This document shows, one piece after another, positions 25,369 through 37,842 of a stretch of 64,000 bases of DNA. Location of the stretch: positions 19,351,261-19,415,260 of the forward strand of contig NC_003074.8 of assembly GCF_000001735.4 (NCBI RefSeq), in the 5' to 3' direction. Origin of the DNA: Arabidopsis thaliana (lineage: Eukaryota; Streptophyta; Magnoliopsida; Brassicales; Brassicaceae). The translations under genes and the position numbers were made by a program. The notes beneath the pieces are model-generated. The model saw only the letters and a program-made list of their open reading frames with translations, did no database searches and was not told where the DNA came from. Numbering within the stretch: position 1 is the stretch's first letter; every line of letters begins with the position of its first letter.

Positions 25369-28300
25369 ATGCCGCAGGATCACGCTTCGTGGGATCGGAA
25401 AGAGCTCTTGAGGCAAAGGAAACACGATAGGCCTGAACAATCTTTTGAATCCCCGCCTTTTCGATGGAGGGATTCGCCTTCTTCTCACCATGTTCCTCGA
25501 GAGTTTTCTTCTCGTTTGGGATCTGGAGACTTCCGCAGACCTTCTTGTAAGACCTCCTTTTCTCTCTCTAATTTAGGGCTTTGAATTCTCCTGCTCTGTT
25601 TTTGGTAGAGTCTATTTTTCTGTGGATTTGTTAGATATCCACTTTTCCTTTTTGGTTCTATAATTTTTTTTGAATTGATTTAGAGGCAAATCCTTGTTTC
25701 TTAGATTGAGTTCTCACTGTGTCATGATAGCTTAGGGTATTTTTGGAGCATTAACACAGCTCTTAAGATTGATAGGAAGTGAATTGATGAGGTTACTCTT
25801 CAAAGGAGCAATTTTTAATACTCAGGTAGATTTAGTTTCATTGCAAGAGGACTTTATTACCTCAATTGTGTTTGTGTTTTGTGTTCATGAATCTTAAAAC
25901 GGATAAAAAGTCCTAGCATCGTGGAGTGTTGTTAGTTTTAGTTTTACATGTTGTAGATTTAGATGAAGATAGCTCCTACTTTTGCAGGTTTCTTACTTGT
26001 ATAATTTTTCCTATTAGTATTGAAACCCTGTGTGGGCGTAATGACACTTTTTTCTCCTAACTTGACTTCGTGTTATAATGATTCTAAGTTTGACTTCCTT
26101 TTGGAGAATCTTATACTACATGTTTTGACAGCAGTAAAAGTCTAATTTTTTTGGATAGATGTCGTTTTTAGTTTCACAAGTTATATATTTGGTTGAATAC
26201 AGGTCTTGCTTTAGTTTGTGATTCTCATCTTCCTTTTGTCTTCAAAATTTTCTGAAGGTCATGGTAAGCAGGGTGGACGGCACCAGTTTGTGGAGGAGAC
26301 TAGTCATGGATACACATCTTCTCGGTCCAGTGCCCGAATGTTTGATAATTATAGGCCATCAGCATCGCGTGGAGACTGGAGATATACCAGGAATTGCAGG
26401 GATGATAGAGTTTCTGTAAGCCAAAAGGAATGGAAATGCAATACATGGGAGATGAGCAACGGATCTTCTAGAAGTTTTGAGAGGCCATTTGGTATTAGAA
26501 ATGGTCGGAGGTCAGTTGATGAAAGGCCGCTACATGCTTCAGATACTCATTCTACCGTGGTGAACTCTTTGGATCCAGCCAACTCGGCTCATTATCTGGA
26601 CAATGAGATCAGTACCCCAGTACGGTCTCTTAAAATTAAAAATGAGCATAAATTTTCAGATCAAAGGTTATCACTTCCTTCAGATCCTCATTCTGAATGT
26701 ATTAGCTTGTTTGAACGGCCTTCTTCTGAGAACAATTATGGCAATAAGGTTTGTTCACCAGCAAAGCAATGCAATGATTTGATGTATGGTCGAAGGTTAG
26801 TTAGTGATAATTCATTAGATGCTCCAATCCCCAATGCAGAGCTGGAGGGGACTTGGGAACAACTTCGCCTGAAAGACCCGCAAGATAACAATAGTTTACA
26901 TGGTATCAATGATATAGACGGTGATAGGAAATGTGCAAAGGAGAGTTCTCTGGGAGCAACTGGGAAACTTCCACTGTGGAATAGTTCTGGGAGTTTTGCA
27001 TCTCAGAGTTCAGGTTTTAGTCATTCAAGTAGCTTGAAAAGCTTGGGGGCTGTTGATTCCAGCGATCGGAAGATTGAGGTTCTTCCTAAAATTGTTACTG
27101 TGACTCAATCTTCTTCAGGAGACGCTACTGCCTGTGCCACAACTACTCATCTTTCTGAGGAGATGAGTTCTAGAAAGAAACAACGTCTCGGGTGGGGTGA
27201 GGGACTGGCGAAATATGAGAAAAAGAAAGTTGATGTTAACCCAAATGAAGATGGAACAACATTGATGGAAAACGGTTTAGAGGAACTACATTCGTTAAAC
27301 AAAAATATTGCTGATAAAAGTCCCACAGCAGCCATTGTTCCAGATTATGGTTCCCCTACAACACCATCCTCTGTAGCTTGCAGTTCATCACCAGGTACAA
27401 TACAATTTGTTAATACTTCTCTCTGCGTGCTCTTCTCATTCCTGATCTATTTGGAGTTATCTGCATTATTTTCATATTACTTGAATTCTTCCATCATGTA
27501 TCTGTTCTTGTAAACACTGATTTTGTTTTTCTCTTTTTATCATGTCTTCCATTTGTTTTTGTTATCTTCTGCTGGGGACAGTGTAACTCACTCGTAATTT
27601 TATTCTTTTGTGTACATTCAGGGTTTGCTGATAAATCATCTCCGAAGGCTGCTATAGCTGCTAGTGATGTCAGTAACATGTGCCGTTCGCCTAGTCCCGT
27701 GTCTAGTATTCACCTTGAACGATTCCCAATCAATATCGAGGAGCTCGATAACATCTCAATGGAGCGTTTTGGCTGTTTACTCAATGAGTTACTTGGTACT
27801 GATGATTCTGGTACAGGGGATTCCAGTTCTGTCCAATTGACATCAATGAACACATTACTTGCCTGGAAAGGTGAAATTTTGAAAGCTGTGGAGATGACTG
27901 AATCAGAAATTGATCTCCTTGAAAACAAACATAGGACACTAAAGCTTGAAGGTAGAAGACACTCTCGTGTTGTTGGACCCAGTTCATACTGTTGTGATGG
28001 AGATGCAAATGTGCCCAAGGAGCAGGCTTCTTGTAGTTTGGATCCTAAGGCAACAGCTTCTTCTGTAGCTAAAACACTGGTGAGAGCTCCTGTGCATCAG
28101 GCTGGTTTAGCCAAGGTTCCTGCTGATGTTTTTGAAGATAGTCCTGGGGAAGTTAAACCTCTATCCCAATCTTTTGCCACTGTTGAAAGAGAGGAAGATA
28201 TACTGCCCATACCATCTATGAAGGCAGCTGTTTCTTCGAAAGAGATTAACACACCTGCTTTTGCCAATCAGGAAACTATTGAGGTTTCTTCTGCTGATGA

Positions 28301-31300
28301 CAGCATGGCCTCCAAAGAAGACTTGTTCTGGGCTAAGTTATTATCTGCCAATAAGAAATATGCTTGTGAATCATCTGGAGTATTCAATCAATTGCTTCCA
28401 AGAGATTTTAATTCGTCTGACAACTCAAGATTCCCTGGCATATGTCAAACGCAGTTTGATTCTCATGTCCAAGAAAAAATTGCAGATAGGGTAGGCCTAT
28501 TGAGAGCTAGGGAGAAAATTTTACTCCTTCAGTTTAAAGCGTTTCAGCTCTCATGGAAGAAAGATTTGGATCAGCTAGCTTTAGCAAAGTACCAATCAAA
28601 GTCTAGCAAAAAAACAGAACTATATCCGAATGCAAAAAATGGAGGGTATCTGAAGCTTCCCCAATCTGTACGCCTGAGGTTCTCTTCTTCAGGTAAAGTT
28701 CTCAAACCTCTTTTCTCTTCTATTTACTCTGATATATTAAGCTTGTCGTGGTTTGTCGCTGTCTGGGATGAAGTTTGGCTTTTATGATGTGTTAGTTGTA
28801 GAGACTTGAATTATGTGATTTTTCAAGGGCGTGAGGTGTTGAGAGAAACATATACAACTCTTGAGAACTATTGTTACAGAGCTGTACATAGTGGTCATAA
28901 TTCATTATTTGCAAGCTAAGTTCAGAGTCATTCCATGCTAACGTGTTTGTTGGATGTTGATAACGCTATTTTAATTTTATGTTAGATGTTGGTTTTATTC
29001 TAGTATTATATCCACTGTAATATTCATTTTAACATCTAGCTTGTTTAACGAGGAGGTATAGTTTAAGCAGATGCTTATTTCTTGTCTATCTTTTATGTTG
29101 TCGTAGGTAAATATTTGTCTTAGATGCTAACTAGAAAGTATATCAATACGCAGGAGATGATTGCGGTGTAAAAATTTGGGATAATGATCACAGATGAATT
29201 GAAGCCTTTTTTCATCGAATTTAAAGTTAATAACTGTTTTACACTACCTGTGCAGCTCCAAGAAGGGATAGTGTAGTCCCCACAACAGAGCTCGTAAGTT
29301 ATATGGAAAAGCTACTTCCGGGTACCCATCTAAAGCCTTTTAGAGACATTTTGAAAATGCCTGCTATGATTTTGGATGAGAAAGAGAGGGTGATGTCGAG
29401 GTTTATTTCTAGCAATGGACTGATTGAAGATCCATGTGACGTTGAGAAGGAAAGAACAATGATTAATCCTTGGACCTCAGAGGAGAAAGAAATCTTTCTG
29501 AATTTGCTAGCAATGCATGGGAAGGATTTCAAGAAGATTGCTTCATCTCTTACCCAAAAGACAACTGCGGACTGTATTGATTACTACTACAAAAACCACA
29601 AGTCTGATTGTTTTGGGAAAATAAAGAAGCAGCGTGCTTATGGTAAGGAAGGGAAGCACACCTACATGTTGGCTCCACGAAAAAAGTGGAAACGTGAGAT
29701 GGGGGCTGCCTCTCTTGATATTTTAGGGGATGTCTCCATTATAGCAGCAAACGCTGGAAAGGTTGCATCAACCAGGCCGATCTCTTCCAAAAAGATCACC
29801 CTTAGAGGTTGCAGCAGTGCTAATTCATTGCAGCACGATGGAAATAACTCTGAAGGGTGCTCCTACAGTTTTGATTTCCCACGTAAGAGAACTGCTGGTG
29901 CAGATGTTTTAGCTGTTGGTCCTTTGTCACCAGAGCAGATAAATTCTTGCTTAAGGACTTCTGTGAGCTCTAGAGAGAGGTGTATGGATCATCTGAAGTT
30001 TAATCATGTCGTAAAGAAACCTCGGATATCTCATACTCTACATAATGAGAACAGCAATACTCTACACAATGAGAACAGCAACGAAGAAGATGACTCATGT
30101 TCGGAAGAGAGCTGTGGGGAAACAGGTCCTATTCACTGGACAGATGATGAGAGATCTGCCTTTATACAGGGTTTTTCGCTTTTTGGCAAGAATTTTGCTT
30201 CAATATCAAGGTACGTCGGGACAAGATCTCCAGATCAGTGTAAGGTTTTCTTCAGCAAAGTTCGGAAATGTCTTGGGTTGGAATCTATAAAGTTTGGATC
30301 TGGAAATGTAAGCACATCCGTAAGTGTTGATAATGGCAATGAGGGTGGTGGGAGCGACTTGGAAGATCCTTGTCCTATGGAGAGTAACTCTGGCATAGTG
30401 AATAATGGAGTTTGTGCCAAGATGGGTATGAATTCTCCTACCTCACCTTTTAATATGAATCAGGATGGTGTTAATCAATCAGGCTCTGCAAATGTGAAAG
30501 CCGACCTTAGTAGATCAGAAGAAGAGAATGGGCAGAAATATTTGTGTCTGAAAGATGATAATAATCTCGTGAACAATGCATATGTCAATGGCGGTTTCCC
30601 GAGTCTAGTTTCAGAATCTTGTAGAGATTTGGTAGATATTAATACTGTTGAGAGCCAGTCTCAGGCTGCCGGAAAAAGCAAGAGCAATGATCTCATGTCA
30701 ATGGAAATCGATGAAGGTGTCTTAACATCTGTCACTATATCTTCCGAGCCATTGTATTGTGGCCTAAGTGTTCTTTCCAATGTTATTGTGGAAACCCCTA
30801 CAGAAATCTCACGAAAGGGCTCAGGAGATCAAGGTGCTACAATGCCTAAATTTAGTTCAAAGAATCAAGATGGAGTGATGCAAGCTGCAAACAGAACCAG
30901 AAATTCTGGCCTTGAACCTGAAAGTGCACCTTCAGGTTTCAGGTACCCTGAGTGTCTTCACCATGTTCCGATTGAGGTGTGTACGGAAAACCCTATAGGC
31001 GTCAGTGCACCACGAGGAAATCCAAATTGCCATGCAGAGTCCGAGTCAGGAAATTCTCTTGTTGGACAAGTTGACGAAACACATGACTTGGGTTGGCCCA
31101 AGAACAATCTGGAATTGGATGGGAGGCTTCAGGTTTTAGGCCATGTAAACCCTGAGCAGATTGGTCTACTAAAAGCGACCAATACAGAATCTTGTCAAAA
31201 TCCCCAGAGATCAGTCACCCAAGATCTGAGCAGGATAAGTAGATCAAAATCTGATTTGATCGTAAAAACCCAACGTACAGGTGAAGGCTTCTCACTCACC

Positions 31301-31840
31301 AAGTGTACTAGTTCAGCTCCTAAGCCTCTGGCAGTATCCCATAAAGAGGGCAGATCTGGTCATAGCAGGAGCCATTCGTTTAGTTTGTCTGATACTGAGA
31401 GACTCCACAAGAATGGAGATGTGAAACTGTTTGGTACAGTACTTACTACTGATGAGAATGGAATAAAACAAAAACACAATCCATGTGGAATTGTCAGGTC
31501 ATCATCAACCTTGAGCAGGGACCATGATACAAGACATCATTACATTAATCAGCAACACCTTCAGAACGTTCCCATTACGAGCTACGGTTTTTGGGATGGC
31601 AACAGAATTCAAACCGGGCTCACATCTTTGCCAGAGTCGGCCAAGTTGCTTGCAAGTTGCCCTGAAGCATTTTCCACGCATCTAAAGCAGCAAGTTGGTA
31701 ACAGCAAAGAGATTCTGGTGGATGTTAATGGTGGAATTTTGAGCTTTGGTAAGCATAACGAAGATAGAGCTGAGTCCTCAAGCGCTAAGGATGAAGGTAA
31801 CATAGGAGGGGTAAATGGTGTAGCAGAGGCAGCCACGTGA
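25369..31840 (+). CDS. PWR: POWERDRESS (PWR), SANT-domain partner of histone deacetylase HDA9
   Basis: Nuclear co-repressor subunit, related to animal SMRT/NCoR, that works with HDA9 in histone deacetylation, floral development, ageing and temperature responses (family knowledge). Four exons, 25369-25546, 26258-27394, 27622-28692 and 29256-31840, sum to 4971 nt, or 1656 aa. The ATG at 25369 begins MPQDHASWDRKELL. SANT1 is at about residues 866-915 (NPWTSEEKEIFLNLLAMHGK) and SANT2 at about 1087-1135 (IHWTDDERSAFIQGFSLFGK). A basic run (RKKWKRE) follows SANT1. The rest is Ser-rich and probably disordered. An 8-codon tandem duplication lies at 30035-30082. Identification by recalled sequence and length. 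Confidence 0.95.
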
Positions 31841-32191
31841 ATGAAAAAGCTTCTTAGGGTCATGATTAGTTTGTTTTGGAGGATTGGCATATTCTTTGCT
31901 TGTCAACCTATCTGTATTATATCTCTTTTAACATCTTTTTTTTTTAATTTAGAATGTCAATTAATATAGGCATTTTTTTTTTTTTTGGTTCAGCTAAAGT
32001 TAGGTGCCTGCAGAAAATTCATAGCTGATGTTTGTATTTGTAATGTTACTGATAATAACAGAGAGATCTAAGAGCTAAGCTTAGCTCTCTGTATGTTTTT
32101 CAAAAAGGATAACACTTGATGAACAAGCATGTCTAATGTTGTACAGTGAAAGACTTATGCAACTTCACTTGCAGGAGGATAAACCTTTTTC
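31841..32191. other. Convergent 3' flanks of PWR and pseudouridine synthase
   Basis: 351 bases between two convergent stop codons, holding poly-T runs at about 31928-31939 and 31973-31986. No gene seen. The two 3' UTRs may overlap, given the short spacing. Confidence 0.4.
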
Positions 32192-35180
32192 TTACGTCTC
32201 ACATCTTGTTTGGAGAATTGGTGGCAGCGGTGCTACAATTTTTACTACCTGCAGAATGGTAAGGACATGAACAATTGGATTGTTTAGATAAGGACTGAGA
32301 GATCTCGTAAAGAGCCTGACCACTGAGGCTTAGGTATGATCTACGTGAGTTACCTTATGAGTGTTCAGCAGGTTTGGTAGCTCTACTTGATGAGCATGCA
32401 GATGATATCCACAATCCCCAGGAACAGCCTGATTTGGCCTTCTGTAACCTCTGCAATATATTCAGTCATAATGACGACACATGCCATAACAGGTGATAGC
32501 ATCTAGTTAACAGACCAATTTACTCCACATGAAACTACGTACTAGATTGCATCGTACAACATTGGTTAGCTCAAATATTGTTCAATTTCCAAGGACTGTT
32601 CATCTCAAGGTATACAGAAACTATAAGTATGAAGAATGATGATCTAATTTTGTACCCATCTTCGGCAAAGGCTGCGGCATCATCTACAAGATCGGGATCA
32701 AAGCACTTTGGTTGGCCGCCCGCTACATAAAGAGGGTCCCCTGCACTTTGATCAGCACGTAAGCACTCAGATCCAGTAAACATCGTCATCTCTATCATAG
32801 ACCACTGCCAAAAGAAAACTTATGTGTAGCAAAAAGCTTCCTAGACTATGCCATAAGCAACTCATGTCCTAGATTGCAACTATATTGTATATGGCTCATA
32901 CAATTATAACTAGTTGAATCATCAAGTGGGAGTAAGATCTTTTCATCCATCAAAACATGGTTTCATCAATTTGTATTCAATGTTTTACTAAAGTTTTCCT
33001 AACACCGCCGAGCAGTTTGGTTGTTCCATTATTGCTTAGTTATCTGGGAAAAAAACATTTGTCTATCTTGTCTTACAAAGCTACGTATCCAACTTTTTTT
33101 ATTCTATACTAATAATGAAGGACTATAAATGCACAAACCACGCATAATACCAGCTCAAAACGTGTGACAGACCCGAAGGAAACAGAAGTTTTTACCTACC
33201 AAGGGATGTCCCATGTATGCAAGATGAATCCGGATTTGATGTGGTCTTCCAGATTGTATCTCTACCTGTTTTGCATAAAAACAAGATGATTGTGGCTAAC
33301 TTTCGTTTTGGTTTTACTATCTCATTTACTTTCTGGGTAAACCTTGTGTGACATATGACATTTGGAAATAAGATGGAACAGAAGAAAACCTTAACAAGCG
33401 AGCAATTTTTTTCCCTGTCCCTCTCCAGAACAAATACTTTACTGAAAGCAGGTTTCCCTGACAAGAGCAAAAAACATGCAAAAACAAACAAAAAACGTTA
33501 TAACGACAACAAATTATATTTAGTGTGAATTAATCTGTTGCTCTAGCTAATGGTATAAGATAATATAACTAACCTTCCGGAGAAGCAACATATAATCCTT
33601 GTGCGACCCCAGGATATCGAACCACTCCTATAGGCTGTTTGATTACTACCTTCAGAATGTAAATAAAAAAAGGAGCATTGTTCATAGATGTTATCTCAGT
33701 TGCATATTAAGGTATACTGTACTTATAGTATTTGATATTAATTCTCAGCACAAATAATAAAAATGGCCTTGCCTCGTCTTCTTCAACTATACCATCTGCT
33801 AGTGCTCGATATATCTTTGATAGTTTTCTTCCTGTTCCACACTCTTGATCCAGGTTGCTGTAAGAATGAAGAGTTTAAATCCAAAATCCAATATGTAATA
33901 CTAAGGATCTTTTCAAGAATGAGCTGGGTCAAAAAGTAAACAAGAGATCATGTTTGAACTCACCCGGAGCCGACAAGAGATGTTCCCTCAGCAAAATACG
34001 CTGCAAGTTTCGTTTTTGCCAGCTTGGTCTTTGCACAGAGAAGTATACCTGAAATAAATGTTGAAAACAACATATCTTAACAGTAGAGAGAGATCATTAT
34101 AGAGATGCTTTTGCGATACGAACTGATAAGTCCAGTGAAGAGTACAACATTTATAAAGCAGTGGAGAATACTAACATCATAGCTGGTTTAATGAAAAGGA
34201 AAGCAAAACACGTCTATAGACTAACCTGAAGTTCCTCTACCCAGTCGATGTACAGGGACAGGATGTGGTGATTCACGCGATCCGATGTAAGAGTCATTTT
34301 TACCAAAACACCACTGCAGCTGCGTCAACACAGTCCGTTGCTGGAAAAGTCCTCCGGGCAATACTTGAAGTCCAGAAGGCTTGTTTAAAGCGATCTGCAT
34401 TATGTGAAAATCCACCAAGTATACACACATCACTACAAGTTGAGAACAAAATGATAGTACAATACCAAATTTCATTTGGAGCTTTAAACATCACAACAAG
34501 ATTTTCTATATGTTTTGTTCAGAGCAGGAAGTTACCAAATCATCATCTTCATACAAAACTTCAAGCGAGTATGGCGTGTCAGGTTCCTTCCAAGGAAGCC
34601 TACTGTAAACTAATTTCGAACCACTCCTGAGAAACAAAAAAAAATGAGACACCTTTACAAAAGCTAAACATTTTATAAGTGTTCAAATCAATTGTAGGAA
34701 TTGTTAGCTGAACCTAAGAAGTGTGTTGGGATCTTTTACAACTTCACCGTCAATTTGTATCTGCAAAACGTCATACACGAGAAATGAATTTCAAATTCTA
34801 TAGAATCAAGAGAGAAATGTTTGTATGAAGAACAAACCTGTCCGTTTTGGATTCGTTGAATCCACCTAGGAACGAAAGATGATTAAAGAGAATGGAAAGT
34901 AAGAACGATATTATTGTAGACGAAGAGTAGAGGAAGAAGAAGAGTAAGAACCCTAGCAATGGAGCTGAACTCTTGTATTTGGTGAAGTAGAATTCTGACA
35001 CCGTCGTTAACTCTGTATTCAACAAATTCCACACATTTCAAAAAAGAACCAAAACAACAACAAAAGATCAAATTTTTTGAATTTCTTACCTGATTCAGAA
35101 GAAGAGATGGCATCCTTGTATGCCAAACCATCGTTAAGCTCAGGCCATGGCAAGCCGATACGTTGCGGCGGCGGCGACAT
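32192..35180 (-). CDS. RluA-family RNA pseudouridine synthase with altered active-site motif
   Basis: Family members isomerise uridine to pseudouridine in rRNA or tRNA. Fourteen exons: 35090-35180, 34952-35012, 34838-34865, 34714-34760, 34536-34626, 34226-34394, 33964-34048, 33773-33857, 33574-33649, 33390-33457, 33196-33265, 32656-32740, 32354-32450 and 32192-32248. They give 369 aa (At3g52260-type). An S4-like N-terminal part (LLGWIQRIQNGQIQIDGEVV) precedes the synthase domain. The active-site loop reads HRLGRGTSG (Gly158) where the family has HRLD with the catalytic Asp. Downstream motifs such as GRPHQIRIHLAYMGHPLVGD are intact. Intron 8 has a GC donor (GAG|GCAAGG). No obvious targeting peptide. 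Fold assignment is firm; activity is doubtful. Confidence 0.9.
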
Positions 35181-35919
35181 CGTTACCGGTTGGTCGGCCT
35201 CAGTTCTGGTTTCTCAAATCCGGTAAATAAAACCAAACAGAAATTGAAGTGAAGGAGACTTTAATAAACCAAACCGGGATAGACCAATCACATCCGAGTC
35301 AAACTCAGTTATTCAAATCTTATTTATACCAACTTTCAAGAGTTTTTTTTTCTTTTCCTAATTTCAAGAGTTATTAACTTTAACTCTTTTAGTTTTTGAG
35401 TAAAAACTAATAATTACAAGATATATTTGTTATTTTGTTACTGCTGATAATATCACTATTGATTGTTTTGATAGAATAATCAAGAGTTACCCATTTGGAA
35501 AAACTATTGGTTATATTTTTTTAATGGAATAATGTGTTTTTCTTTTGTCAACAAAAAAAGAGAGAGTTATAATTGTTAAATGTCCTGGTTGGATATCACT
35601 CGAATCCAATTCTTCACATAGCCTTTTTACTTTGTTGGTGAAAAGTTTCTTAAAGCACAAGTAAAGCCACAACTTTTATGAGCTTTGGGACATGAATTTC
35701 CAAAAGTTAAAACAACTGATTACTTTCTAAAGCATCACTAAAAATGATTAGTTACGTTAATATTGTGAATACTTAAGGCATACAATTGAACGAACCTTCC
35801 TTTCTTATTATAGCCATGAAGATCAGTTACAATTTAAGTAACTGATCAAGCTTAACCTCACTATAGATAATCAAAAGATAGTATCCAAAACAAACCCTGA
35901 AAAAACCTTTTGACCAAAC
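35181..35919. other. Intergenic, pseudouridine synthase promoter and TFIIF-beta 3' flank
   Basis: AT-rich DNA between two minus-strand genes. The part next to 35180 is the synthase promoter. The part below 35919 is the 3' flank of the TFIIF-beta gene and holds a perfect 10-bp hairpin (35821-35847). No gene seen. Confidence 0.4.
35821..35847. repeat. Perfect inverted repeat (10-bp stem, 7-base loop)
   Basis: GATCAGTTAC at 35821-35830 is followed by a seven-base loop and its exact reverse complement at 35838-35847. It lies 73-99 bases past the stop codon of the TFIIF-beta gene, so it could be in that gene's 3' UTR. A small transposon relic is an alternative. Confidence 0.7.
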
Positions 35920-37642
35920 CTATTCCTGAGTGGCTTTCTTATATTCAGGCTTCAGCTCATAAGTTCCTTGGTTGCTCCCTTTGTTGTTGTATATGCATAG
36001 ATCTTTCAACAAGTCTTTCAGGAATTGCTGCACCAAATACACTTTTCCATAAGCAACACAAACCTTCATTTTTGGTATTTGTTTTCTTATTTCTCCATTG
36101 AATCTCTCAGTCAAACACTAAACAAAAAGTCTGTAATTTCCTTGTGCTCACCTCTGGCTGGTCAGTTTCCTGAATGAGCAGCCTCAGAGTCCAATTTGAT
36201 TGTCTTTCAAAGAGATTAAACATCACCTCCTCCATCTCTCTACGGTCCCTTCTTGTTCTCTTCATTTCTGATGTCCTGTTCGTCAATTTTTTCTTTTCCT
36301 GATAAAAACCAATGACTTGTAAGAATTCAAGATCCTTAAGCTACAGTAATGTGTGTGTTACAATTGGGAAAGATAAAATACCGGAGCCGCGGTTGGGATT
36401 ATCATTCCTGGCATTGGCCTCATATGCATTCCTCTGGCATTATCAATGACCTGGTCAAGAAACCAGAAACATGATCATGGAAAAATGCAGAGGAGGTTTG
36501 TTTGAAACTCCAAGTCACCACACACCACTTTACAACAACCTGGATCTGTCTATTTTTGCCCATATACTTGTTTGTTCTTTCACGGCACAATCTCCCATAG
36601 CTTTCAATATTTTCGTTATGAGGCCTCATATCAAATTTGTTCTTTATCTTCCCTTCTACTGACATCTTTCCTACAAAGAACATTGTTGAAGAAAATCTGC
36701 ACAACTGTCAAACAAAATAAGGTACACCTGGACTGTAAATGAACATACCAATGCTAAATTCTTCACCCAATGATCCAAAATCTTATAAACGTAAATGCCA
36801 TTATTCAACAATTATAACCAACGTAACGCCATAGATGAACCAACAGTTGTAAAATAACTTCGGAGTACAATGTGTGGAGAAGTGTACAACTTACCATCTG
36901 AAGACTCACAGAAAACATTCATAGGAATAAAATCTTTAGACATATCCAAAGTGTAACGCCTCGGCATGTTTCCAGAGTCAGCTCGAGCTAATTCCATTAC
37001 GAACTGCAAGGCAAAAGAGTTACCATGTTTTACACCAAGAAACTCGTAGTTTAAGTGACGAGCAAGAAAGTTCATAGAAAGCAAGCTCAAATGTAGAAAG
37101 AAAAGAGAAAAGATCTCTAATTTGCAGAAATGTTTCATACACTACCCAATCCTCAAATTACAAGGAATTTCATGATCAAAGTGAGGACCACTTGATATCT
37201 CCAAACTCAGAAAACCCATTTCCCCAAATCCATGGAATTTCAGAGAATGTAAAAGCAAGTTTCTCAAAGGATGAAATTTTCCCGAATGGTTACTAGAAAC
37301 CCTAAATAGCTAAACCACGCAATTCCTGAGGAAGATTCAATGTAACGAGAGATACGCATGCAGAGAGGAGAGAAAATGCGCAGGACGAAAGCATACTTGG
37401 GTCCCTTCGTCCTCGTGAGCCAGAGGATCGACGCCGAGGATGACTTTGGCGTCAGGACGGTACGGATCGTCAGGACGGTACGGATCGTCAGGAAAAGAAT
37501 GAGATTGGAGAGAACTCGCGACGAGAGATGGAGCTTTCATCAGCAACATCGATCTCTCTGCCAAACCCGTTTCCAACGCTTCATTCTCATTCTTCCTTAC
37601 CTTCATTTCCACCTTTACATCTTCCATTTCTCTCAGACTCAT
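35920..37642 (-). CDS. TFIIF beta-subunit (RAP30) family protein
   Basis: General transcription factor subunit that associates with RNA polymerase II at promoters. Six exons, 37397-37642, 36895-37003, 36540-36670, 36382-36450, 36152-36298 and 35920-36027, sum to 810 nt, or 269 aa (At3g52270-type). The C-terminal part, with KRTRRDRREMEEVMFNLFER, then NWTLRLLIQETDQPEQFLKD and LKDLCIYNNKG, matches the RAP30 winged-helix DNA-binding region. Two 18-base repeats in exon 1 encode a doubled DPYRPD. A TATA box at 37669-37677 puts the transcription start near 37646, only a few bases from the ATG at 37642; the next in-frame ATG (37627, MEDVKVEMK) may therefore be the one used. GTE6 ends only 200 bases upstream. 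Confidence 0.85.
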
Positions 37643-37668
37643 GATTGTAACAGAGGAATTCAAAGCGC

Positions 37669-37677
37669 CTTTATATA
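37669..37677 (-). promoter_or_regulatory. TATA box of the TFIIF-beta gene
   Basis: On the minus strand this reads TATATAAAG. About 31 bases downstream falls at about 37646, next to the annotated ATG. It lies in the 200-base gap behind the GTE6 stop codon, so the promoter of this gene overlaps the expected GTE6 3' UTR. Confidence 0.55.
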
Positions 37678-37842
37678 CTTAACCTTCCAACTATGGATCG
37701 CTTAATTAATAGACCAAATAGAATCATAAAGACGAAAGCTTTATTTCTAGATTTTGCAATTTGTCAATGTTAGTTAAATCCACGTACTACTACAAAAACG
37801 TTTAATATACAAAAGAGATCAGTCTCTCATGTTCATGGGTAC

